Source of the DNA: Geobacteraceae bacterium
GTDB lineage: Bacteria > Desulfobacterota > Desulfuromonadia > Desulfuromonadales > Geopsychrobacteraceae
Assembly: GCA_027064785.1 (NCBI GenBank)
Contig: JAMOPE010000408.1
Coordinates: 1 to 5,198, forward strand
Length of the DNA stretch: 5,198 nucleotides
Direction: 5' to 3'
Shown: positions 1-5,198 of the stretch, piece after piece
Layout of the letters: each line of letters opens with the position of its first letter
Position numbering within the stretch: position 1 is the first letter of the stretch
Program-made: the position numbers and the translations under genes
The notes under the pieces: generated by a model
What the model was told of the DNA's origin: nothing
The model's database searches: none
The model's input: only the letters and a program-made list of their open reading frames with translations

Positions 1-2232
1 GAGCGACTCAAGGAACTGCTTGCCGGTCATCAAATCAATTTGACGGTTGAATCGGCAATAGAGCTGACTGATCTCGCTAAAGAATCGCTGAAACTGACGA
101 TAGGTGAATTGACCCGGGGATTTTATCTCCCTGATGAAAAGCTTAATGTTATCAGTGAAGAAGAGATCTTCGGTCGCCGCAGTCACCGGCGGAAAAAAAC
201 CGGCGCACAGCGTGCCCGTCAATTGATGACGAGTCTCGCTGAACTGAAAAACGGCGACTATATTGTCCATACCGATCACGGGATCGGACGCTATCTGGGG
301 CTGACCCATCTGAAGACCGGATCGATTGAAGGTGACTTTTTAAACCTTGAATATGCTGGAAACGATAAACTTTATCTGCCGATTGAGCGGATTGAGAAGG
401 TTCAGAAGTATATCGGCGGTGAAGGCTATTCCCCCAAGCTTGATAAAATGGGAGGGCAGGGCTGGGAGAAAGCCCGGCTGAAAGCACGGGCAGCGGTTGA
501 GGAGCTGGCCCGTCAATTGCTGGAACTTTACGCCAAACGGGAGTTGCGTCAGGGCTTTGCTTATTCCCCTCCTGATCAGCTGTTCCGTGAATTTGAAGCG
601 ACGTTCCCTCACGAAGAGACAGCCGATCAGTTACAGGCGATCGATGATGTGCTGGTCGATATGCAGTCGGCAAAGCCGATGGACCGGCTGGTCTGCGGTG
701 ATGTCGGTTACGGCAAGACCGAAGTTGCACTGCGGGCGGCGGTCAAAGCGGTTCTCGATGGCAAGCAGGTCGCAGTTCTGGTTCCAACAACGGTTTTGGC
801 TAATCAGCATTGGGAGAGTTTCCGCCAGCGTCTTGACGATTTCCCGATCCGGGTTGCAATGATCTCCCGCTTTCGTTCTCCGGTTGAGAACAAAAAGACC
901 CTTGAAGCTGCAGCGGCGGGAAAGGTCGATATTGTCATCGGAACCCATCGGCTGCTGCAACGCGATGTTCGTTTCAAAGATCTGGGCTTGCTGGTGGTTG
1001 ATGAGGAGCAACGTTTCGGTGTCAGCCATAAAGAGAAGTTGAAACAGTTGCGTGCCGAGGTCGATATCCTCACTCTGACGGCAACCCCGATCCCCCGGAC
1101 ATTACACATGAGTATGACGGGGATGCGTGACCTGTCGGTGATTGAAACGGCTCCGGTTGATCGGTTGGCGATCCGGACTTACGTCAGCCGTTTTGATGAT
1201 GAACTGGTGAGGCAGGCGATTCTGCGGGAGTTACGGCGTGGCGGGCAGGTTTATTTTGTCCACAACCGGGTGCAGACGATTGATGCGATGGCTGAGCAGC
1301 TTCACCAGCTGGTTCCTGAAGCGACCATTTCGGTCGGTCACGGTCAGATGGGGGAAAAAGAGCTGGAACAGGTGATGCTCGACTTCATCGCCGGGAAAAG
1401 CAACCTGCTGGTGGCTTCGACAATCATCGAAAATGGTCTCGACATCCCGCGGGCCAACACAATTATCATCAACCGTGCCGACCGCTTTGGTTTATCGCAG
1501 CTTTACCAGTTACGCGGCCGGGTGGGGCGGAGTGACCGGCGGGCCTATGCCTATCTGCTGATCCCCGGAGAAGCGGCATTGACCCGTGATGCCCGGGAGC
1601 GGCTGCGAATCTTGCAGGAACTAACTGAACTGGGTGCCGGATTCCGGATTGCCAGCCACGACCTTGAACTGCGTGGCGCGGGTGACTTGCTTGGTGGGAA
1701 ACAATCGGGACCAATAGCGGCAATCGGGTTTGAACTTTATACCGAGCTGCTTGAAGAGACGATTGACCGATTACGCGGTAAAGAGCGAGAAGAGCGGGTC
1801 GACCCAGAAATCAGACTTGGTTTGTCGGCATTTTTCCCCGAGAAATACCTCCCTGATCCCAACCAGCGACTGCAGTTTTATCAGCGGATGGCGGCAGCCG
1901 AAAGTGACGAAGAACTGTTCGATCTGGTCGAAGAGCTGCGTGACCGTTACGGTGAACCACCGCAGGCGGGGGAGACCCTCATCGCGACGATGCGGTTGCG
2001 GATTCTGCTGAAAAAACTGTGTGTCGAATTACTCGAGTACGATGGTAAACGGCTGAGTTTACTGTTCCACTCATCAACAAAAGTTTCTCCCGATCTGATT
2101 CGCCAACTGATCACCGATCAACCCGAAAAATATCGCCTTGGTGCCGACTTCAAGTTGAGTATTAATATCGGTCGTTTGCCACTGACCGAGCTGTTGCTGC
2201 GGGTGAGAAAAGAATTGCAACTATTTTTCTGA
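1..2232 (+). CDS. mfd: Transcription-repair coupling factor Mfd (5'-truncated by window edge)
   Basis: Mfd is a cytoplasmic ATP-dependent DNA translocase. It pushes RNA polymerase stalled at lesions off the template and recruits UvrA for nucleotide excision repair. The frame is open from base 1, so the gene starts outside the window; the TTG at 40 is not a believable start. The visible 743 residues (numbered from base 1) carry these parts in order. A CarD-like RNA polymerase-interacting domain lies at about 80-145 (GDYIVHTDHGIGRYLGL). The first RecA-like helicase lobe has Walker A GDVGYGKT (233-240), the DEEQ box (334-337) and TAT motif III (360-362). The second lobe has FVHNRV (419-424) and motif VI QLRGRVGR (503-510). 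The TRG translocation motif is at about 547-570 (ELRGAGDLLGG). The C-terminal D7/TRCF domain runs from about 605 (Y-L-P-D then RLQFYQRM, and DRYGEPP). All motifs are intact. E. coli Mfd is about 1150 residues, so the missing part is the UvrB-like N-terminal module. Identification is near certain. Confidence 0.97.
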   Translation, partial: ERLKELLAGHQINLTVESAIELTDLAKESLKLTIGELTRGFYLPDEKLNVISEEEIFGRRSHRRKKTGAQRARQLMTSLAELKNGDYIVHTDHGIGRYLGLTHLKTGSIEGDFLNLEYAGNDKLYLPIERIEKVQKYIGGEGYSPKLDKMGGQGWEKARLKARAAVEELARQLLELYAKRELRQGFAYSPPDQLFREFEATFPHEETADQLQAIDDVLVDMQSAKPMDRLVCGDVGYGKTEVALRAAVKAVLDGKQVAVLVPTTVLANQHWESFRQRLDDFPIRVAMISRFRSPVENKKTLEAAAAGKVDIVIGTHRLLQRDVRFKDLGLLVVDEEQRFGVSHKEKLKQLRAEVDILTLTATPIPRTLHMSMTGMRDLSVIETAPVDRLAIRTYVSRFDDELVRQAILRELRRGGQVYFVHNRVQTIDAMAEQLHQLVPEATISVGHGQMGEKELEQVMLDFIAGKSNLLVASTIIENGLDIPRANTIIINRADRFGLSQLYQLRGRVGRSDRRAYAYLLIPGEAALTRDARERLRILQELTELGAGFRIASHDLELRGAGDLLGGKQSGPIAAIGFELYTELLEETIDRLRGKEREERVDPEIRLGLSAFFPEKYLPDPNQRLQFYQRMAAAESDEELFDLVEELRDRYGEPPQAGETLIATMRLRILLKKLCVELLEYDGKRLSLLFHSSTKVSPDLIRQLITDQPEKYRLGADFKLSINIGRLPLTELLLRVRKELQLFF

Positions 2233-2270
2233 CTATGCTAGTTTTGGGGGTGGTTTAACCTCGGATGTTC

Positions 2271-2275
2271 AGGTG
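2271..2275 (+). promoter_or_regulatory. Ribosome binding site for the TTG-started lipoprotein gene
   Basis: AGGTG lies five bases before the TTG at 2281 and matches the AGGTG part of the consensus AGGAGGTG. The reading frame has a TAG stop at 2239 and no ATG or GTG between that stop and 2281. This short match therefore supports TTG as the start. The match is only five bases, so initiation may be modest. Confidence 0.5.
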
Positions 2276-2280
2276 TTTGC

Positions 2281-3207
2281 TTGACTATTTTAACCAGAAT
2301 AATTGCAGCGTTTCTGCTGGTGGGCCTGCTGGCATGTCAGCAACAGGAAGAATCGAAACCTCTTCCTCCATTGCTGGAAGTCGGCTCACGGCACTTGACC
2401 CTGCAACAATTCAACCGGGAGCTGGCGACAACCTATCCCGACCTCTCTGTTTTGTCTGCAGCGGAACAGTTACAGCTGAAAGAGCAATTACTGAAACAGC
2501 TGATTGATCGTGAGCTGATACTTGGTGAAGCGTGTCGTTTGAATGTGCAGCTGACTCCCGATGAGTTGGATAGTGCCATGCGCGAAGTTCGGGGGAGTTA
2601 CAGCTCTGAGGAGTTTACGCAAATCCTCAAGCAGGCGGGCAGTACCGAGGAAAGCTGGCTCAATGCGGTGAAACTGAGGTTGTTGTCAGCTAAGGTCAGT
2701 TCTGCAGTTCTGACCGATATTGAAGCCAGCGATAAAGAGATTGAAGCATACTATCGGGCACACAAAGAAGCGTTTCGTCGCCCGGTTGAGATTCGTGCCC
2801 GGCAGATGTTGTTTAAAACCCGTGAAGATGCTGCTAAAGTTAAAAAATTGTTAGCAGCCGGCGGTGATTTTGCGACCTTGGCGCGGCAGTATTCAGAATC
2901 TCCGGATCGGGAAAACGGTGGGGCCCTCGGTTATTTCCCGGCGGGAGTTTTACCGGTTGAATTTGATCGGGTGTTGTTCAGTCTTCCCGTCCGGCGGGTG
3001 AGTGAACCGGTGAAAAGCCCCTATGGTTATCACCTGTTTCTGGTGGAACGGAAGCGCCGGGCCGGATTGCGTCCTTACGCGGCGGTTAAAGATGAAATTG
3101 CTGCAAAACTTTATCAGCAAAAAGAAGAAGCCGCTTTTCACCAGTGGCTGGAAAATTTGCAACAAACGACACAAACAAAAATTCATCGAGAATTATTACA
3201 GAAATAA
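2281..3207 (+). CDS. PpiC/parvulin-type peptidylprolyl isomerase lipoprotein (SurA/PrsA-like)
   Basis: This is a predicted lipid-anchored periplasmic folding factor of 308 residues. The N-terminus has R6, a hydrophobic stretch (7-18) and a lipobox LLAC with the lipidated cysteine at 19. Residue 20 is Gln rather than Asp, which by the E. coli sorting rule favours the outer membrane. Residues about 31-165 form a helical SurA-N-like chaperone region. A single parvulin rotamase domain spans about 169-260, with DFATLARQYSESPD, GGALGYF and SPYGYHLF; a charged helical tail follows. The second active-site histidine is present (H251), but the first position of the usual R-H-I-L motif is Q175, and the usual GGDLG is GGALG (A215). 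Isomerase activity is therefore uncertain and a holdase role is possible. The TTG start is chosen because it gives a complete signal peptide and is the only start codon after an in-frame stop at 2239. It lies 48 bases after mfd and 35 before the SurA-like gene, with no terminator between, suggesting co-transcription. Family assignment is strong; exact substrate is unknown. Confidence 0.9.
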   Translation: MTILTRIIAAFLLVGLLACQQQEESKPLPPLLEVGSRHLTLQQFNRELATTYPDLSVLSAAEQLQLKEQLLKQLIDRELILGEACRLNVQLTPDELDSAMREVRGSYSSEEFTQILKQAGSTEESWLNAVKLRLLSAKVSSAVLTDIEASDKEIEAYYRAHKEAFRRPVEIRARQMLFKTREDAAKVKKLLAAGGDFATLARQYSESPDRENGGALGYFPAGVLPVEFDRVLFSLPVRRVSEPVKSPYGYHLFLVERKRRAGLRPYAAVKDEIAAKLYQQKEEAAFHQWLENLQQTTQTKIHRELLQK

Positions 3208-3227
3208 GAAAGACACTCCCTTTTTTT

Positions 3228-3233
3228 GAAGGA
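3228..3233 (+). promoter_or_regulatory. Ribosome binding site deciding the SurA-like start
   Basis: GAAGGA sits nine bases before the ATG at 3243. It supports that start over the in-frame ATG at 3144, which would overlap the lipoprotein gene by 64 bases and bury the signal peptide inside the protein. Confidence 0.75.
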
Positions 3234-3242
3234 ACGGCATTT

Positions 3243-4184
3243 ATGAAACGCGTTGTTTATCTTTTTTTCCTCATTCTTTTTATTGTCCAACCGGTTTCAG
3301 CAAAGACCCTGACCAAGATTGCCGTAGTTGTGAATGATGATATCATCACCACCTATGAGCTTGATAAAGCGGTGGCTGAAGCATTATCAAAAAATCCCAA
3401 CCGGAATCAGATGACTGCCGGGCAGCTTGACCAGTTGAAAAAGCAGTCCATGGAAAAACTGATTGGCGAAAAACTTTTCGATCAGCGAATCAAGGAACTC
3501 GGTCTGGAAGTGTCTGATTCGGAACTGACCGGGGCGATTGAAGACGTTGCTGAAAAGAATGGATTAACGAAAGAAGCTTTGTATAAGGCACTTGAAGCGC
3601 AGGGTCTGACGATGGATGCCTACCGAGACAGGATCAAAAAGGAGATCCTTCGTTACAAGCTGATGAGCCGGGAAGTCAACTATAAGGTCATGGTGACCAC
3701 GGCTGAAATCCGCCGTTATTATGACGACCATATCAAGGACTACAACTTTGAGCCTAAAATTCATATCAAGCGTATCAGTTTTTCTGTTCCGCAGGGTGAT
3801 GAAAAAGAACTGGCAGCATTTCATAAGCAGGTTGCCGTCGCTCGTGATCTGCTCCTCAACGGGGAAGACTTTGACAAAGTGCTCAAAGGGCTTGGAGACG
3901 CTGCAACCGGTGGAGATATGGGTTCACTGGTCGAAGCTGATCTGGCAAAACCGTTGCAGGACGTGCTGGCTGGATTAAAACCGGGAGATGTCACTGAACC
4001 TACGGAATTAAACGGACAGATCCATATATTTCAGGTTGTTTCGCGGACCAGACCGGGAGATGATCCCTTTGAACAGGCAAAGCCTGAAATTGAAGCAAAG
4101 TTAAGGCAGGAAAAAACAGCTAAGCGTTTTGAAGAGTGGCAAAAAGAGCTGCGTGAGAATGCCCGTATCGAGATTCGTATCTGA
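3243..4184 (+). CDS. SurA-like periplasmic chaperone / peptidylprolyl isomerase
   Basis: This is a predicted secreted chaperone of 313 residues for outer-membrane or periplasmic proteins. A classical signal peptide occupies residues 1-20: K2-R3, a Phe/Leu-rich core, then cleavage after VSA. It is followed by the typical SurA N-terminal opening KIAVVVNDDIITTYEL (25-40). The helical SurA-N domain continues to about 165, and one parvulin-like domain covers about 171-270. The E. coli protein is about 430 residues with two parvulin domains, so this is a short single-domain form. The parvulin domain looks degenerate. The first histidine position is R177 (IKRISF), and the segment before GGDMG (223-227) is shortened and lacks the usual YSEDPSA pattern. 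H261 (GQIHIF) matches the second histidine. I infer that chaperone activity predominates. The ATG at 3243 is chosen for its signal peptide and Shine-Dalgarno site. The gene ends with TGA followed directly by in-frame TAA, then a terminator. The symbol surA is plausible but withheld because a lipoprotein paralogue lies next door and orthology is unproven. Confidence 0.9.
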   Translation: MKRVVYLFFLILFIVQPVSAKTLTKIAVVVNDDIITTYELDKAVAEALSKNPNRNQMTAGQLDQLKKQSMEKLIGEKLFDQRIKELGLEVSDSELTGAIEDVAEKNGLTKEALYKALEAQGLTMDAYRDRIKKEILRYKLMSREVNYKVMVTTAEIRRYYDDHIKDYNFEPKIHIKRISFSVPQGDEKELAAFHKQVAVARDLLLNGEDFDKVLKGLGDAATGGDMGSLVEADLAKPLQDVLAGLKPGDVTEPTELNGQIHIFQVVSRTRPGDDPFEQAKPEIEAKLRQEKTAKRFEEWQKELRENARIEIRI

Positions 4185-4208
4185 TAAAGGGACTATCTGT
4201 CATGCCGC

Positions 4209-4251
4209 AGCAGGGGGCTGTTCCTGGGCAGGTTTCCCCTGCTTTTCTTTT
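4209..4251 (+). terminator. Rho-independent terminator of the mfd-PPIase-SurA-like operon
   Basis: The compact form is GCAGG (4228-4232) pairing with CCTGC (4238-4242) around a five-base loop, followed by TTTTCTTTT (4243-4251). An alternative longer stem pairs GCAGGGG (4210-4216) with CCCCTGC (4236-4242), extended by A4209-T4243, with a larger loop. Both end at the same T-tract. It lies 44-67 bases beyond the SurA-like stop. No T-tract follows the hairpin when read on the - strand, so it appears to work in one direction only. The rest of the 98-base convergent gap (4185-4282) shows nothing else. Confidence 0.75.
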
Positions 4252-4282
4252 GACCTGTGTGGTTTGAAGACTGTTATTTAAG

Positions 4283-4933
4283 CTATTTTTTCTGAAAATG
4301 AGATAATGCAGACAATTGACGGTCATGAAACCTGCTCAGAGTGACAAGAGCCGCAATCGCCCCCAGAAGGGCCAACCCCATATCTGACTGGGTATCCCAC
4401 ACATAGCCCTGAGTTCCCAGAAAAGCTTCTGCAGAGTCACCCGTTGCCACAGCGACACCCCATTCGATCAACTCGTACAATGCGCTAAAACCCAAACAAA
4501 AGGAGATGATAAAAAAAGCCTGCCAGTTTTTCCCGTTAATAATTTTTTTCCGCAAAATAATTTCCCGGGCCACCATTGCCGGAACAAAACCCTGGGCAAA
4601 ATGTCCCAGCTTGTCATAGTTGTTTCTTCCTGAACCCGTCAACTCTTTTAAATAATCAAACAGTGGAACTTCTGCGTAGGTATAATGCCCGCCAACCATC
4701 AATATAATGCAATGAATCAGAATCAGAACATAAACAAGACTGGTCAGCCGAAATGATTTGCGGGTCACAAGCAACACTACCCCGCCAACAATTGCAGGTG
4801 CGACCTCAAGGAACCAGGTAAACTGGTCCTTCGGGTTGATCCCCGACCAGACTAGGGCAACAACAAAGATTGCAGCCCAGACAAAAACAGGAAAACCCTT
4901 CAAACTGCGAAAGCCGTTGATGGCAGAACTCAT
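4283..4933 (-). CDS. yjdF: DUF2238 / YjdF-family integral membrane protein
   Basis: This is a 216-residue inner-membrane protein of the DUF2238 family, which includes E. coli YjdF; I know of no established function. Hydrophobic segments lie at about 14-32, 38-57, 62-81, 138-157 and 184-200, with a less hydrophobic helix near 111-127, giving five or six membrane passes. Family hallmarks are GGHYTYAEVP (81-90), NNYDKLGHFAQGFVP (104-118), RE (123-124), ELIEW (154-158), and AEAFLGTQGYVWDTQSDM (168-185), followed by FHDRQL near the C-terminus. Several acidic and histidine residues fall in or beside membrane segments, which would suit a transporter or a membrane enzyme, but this is inference. Length is about normal and the gene looks intact. 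The ATG overlaps the upstream gene's TGA as ATGA, implying translational coupling. It is unrelated to the Bacillus yjdF (DUF2992) linked to the yjdF riboswitch, despite the shared name. Family call is confident from recalled motifs; function is open. Confidence 0.85.
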   Translation of the reverse strand: MSSAINGFRSLKGFPVFVWAAIFVVALVWSGINPKDQFTWFLEVAPAIVGGVVLLVTRKSFRLTSLVYVLILIHCIILMVGGHYTYAEVPLFDYLKELTGSGRNNYDKLGHFAQGFVPAMVAREIILRKKIINGKNWQAFFIISFCLGFSALYELIEWGVAVATGDSAEAFLGTQGYVWDTQSDMGLALLGAIAALVTLSRFHDRQLSALSHFQKK

Positions 4934-5198
4934 TGACAGGGTGGCTCCCCTTCTTTACGCCGCCGGCGCAGTTGGATCGGGACTTTTTCCCGTTTGCGTT
5001 CAACCCAGTTTTGGTAGAGATCAACAGTAAACATCAGCGTCAGGATAAAAATAACAATCCATTGAGGGATATAAGGGAAAACCTGATTATTCACCATCAT
5101 GTGGGAGACATGCCCTCCCTCCAGAAACAGGACAAAACCGACAAAGAGAAGGACGAAAAGCCCCAGAATCTCGAAATCGGGATTTTTGCTCAAACAAA
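4930..5198 (-). CDS. Probable C-terminal end of a TerC-family membrane protein (5'-truncated by window edge)
   Basis: The frame is open to the right window edge. The 88 complete visible codons (from 5196) are therefore most likely the tail of a longer gene; the TTG at 5193 is the only in-window start near the edge and has no room for a visible ribosome site. The fragment has two membrane segments, about residues 8-26 (after KNPDFEILGLF, with a following EGGH at 26-29) and about 43-61 (from IPQW to DLYQNW). A strongly basic tail (RKREK, RRRRK) should face the cytoplasm. The pattern N-P-D-F-E-x-L-G-L-F, then E-G-G-H, then IP and a final helix, resembles from memory the last two helices of TerC/YgdQ-type proteins. 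That family includes manganese exporters and tellurium-resistance-associated proteins. The alternative is a small unrelated two-helix membrane protein. The stop overlaps the next gene's start (ATGA). The family call is an inference from a short region and is only moderately sure; that this is a coding region is more secure. Confidence 0.6.
   Translation of the reverse strand, partial: CLSKNPDFEILGLFVLLFVGFVLFLEGGHVSHMMVNNQVFPYIPQWIVIFILTLMFTVDLYQNWVERKREKVPIQLRRRRKEGEPPCQ
4945..4950 (-). promoter_or_regulatory. Possible ribosome binding site for the YjdF-family gene
   Basis: On the - strand GGGGAG, within a longer purine run AAAGAAGGGGAG, lies 11 bases before the ATG at 4933. The site is inside the upstream gene's coding sequence. 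The spacing is somewhat long. Together with the ATGA overlap it suggests start by re-initiation, new binding, or both. Confidence 0.45.

Noticed and set aside
152..730. 192-residue open frame on the - strand inside mfd
   Set aside because: It is fully antisense to conserved Mfd domains, its translation is rich in Arg, Ser and Pro without any recognisable motif, and it has no supporting context. It is a shadow of the coding bias in mfd.
497..862. 121-residue + strand open frame inside mfd
   Set aside because: It overlaps the helicase lobe in another frame and its translation has the Arg/Ser/Trp-rich look of an off-frame shadow.
2240..2265. GGTTTAACC palindrome and G-run between mfd and the lipoprotein gene, as a terminator or operator
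   Set aside because: The inverted repeat has only four-base arms with a one-base centre and no T-tract follows, so it is not distinguishable from chance.
2265..2507. ATG-started 80-residue frame overlapping the start of the lipoprotein gene
   Set aside because: The translation has no signal peptide or domain and overlaps a well-supported lipoprotein in another frame. I also considered a frameshift joining it to the lipoprotein, but that gene is complete from its TTG.
3221..3227. Seven-T run between the lipoprotein and SurA-like genes, as a possible terminator
   Set aside because: No GC-rich stem precedes it, and it leads directly into the ribosome site of the next gene.
3144..3242. Upstream in-frame ATG extension of the SurA-like protein
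   Set aside because: It would overlap the lipoprotein gene by 64 bases and place 33 polar residues before an otherwise perfect signal peptide. The ATG at 3243 has a good ribosome site.
4758..5030. 90-residue + strand open frame opposite the YjdF and TerC-like genes
   Set aside because: It is antisense to two membrane protein genes with clear hydrophobic patterns and family motifs, and its own translation shows nothing recognisable.

Overview
The window looks like ordinary chromosomal housekeeping DNA from a Gram-negative (diderm) bacterium. A lipobox-bearing periplasmic folding factor and a SurA-type periplasmic chaperone both imply an outer membrane. The order mfd, PpiC-type lipoprotein, SurA-like protein resembles what I recall of Geobacter/Desulfuromonas-type former deltaproteobacteria. 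That placement is an inference from gene order and protein character, not a database result. Base composition looks balanced throughout, with no obvious shift that would suggest recent transfer.

Layout: positions 1-4184 hold three co-directional + strand genes. The first is the 3' two thirds of mfd (transcription-repair coupling factor), whose 5' end lies left of the window. After a 48-base gap comes a 308-residue parvulin-type lipoprotein starting at TTG. After a 35-base gap comes a 313-residue SurA-like secreted chaperone. The SurA-like gene ends in two in-frame stops and is followed by a hairpin and T-tract at about 4228-4251. The three genes are therefore probably one transcription unit, or the end of one.

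Positions 4283-5198 hold two - strand genes converging on this operon. On that strand the upstream gene is a 5'-truncated fragment that looks like the C-terminal end of a TerC-family membrane protein. Its TGA stop overlaps the ATG of a DUF2238/YjdF-type membrane protein (ATGA), so the pair is probably translationally coupled.

The two folding factors probably work together on outer-membrane protein biogenesis: one anchored by lipid, one soluble in the periplasm. Both show substitutions at the first parvulin active-site histidine, so a chaperone role may dominate over isomerase activity. Mfd is a cytoplasmic DNA repair protein with no evident mechanistic link to them. The TerC/YjdF pair is an envelope module of uncertain role, with metal handling suggested only by the TerC family. 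I saw no RNA genes, CRISPR arrays, insertion sequences, integration sites or long repeats, and no convincing novel system. The main points of interest are the degenerate parvulin active sites and the coupled TerC-YjdF pair.
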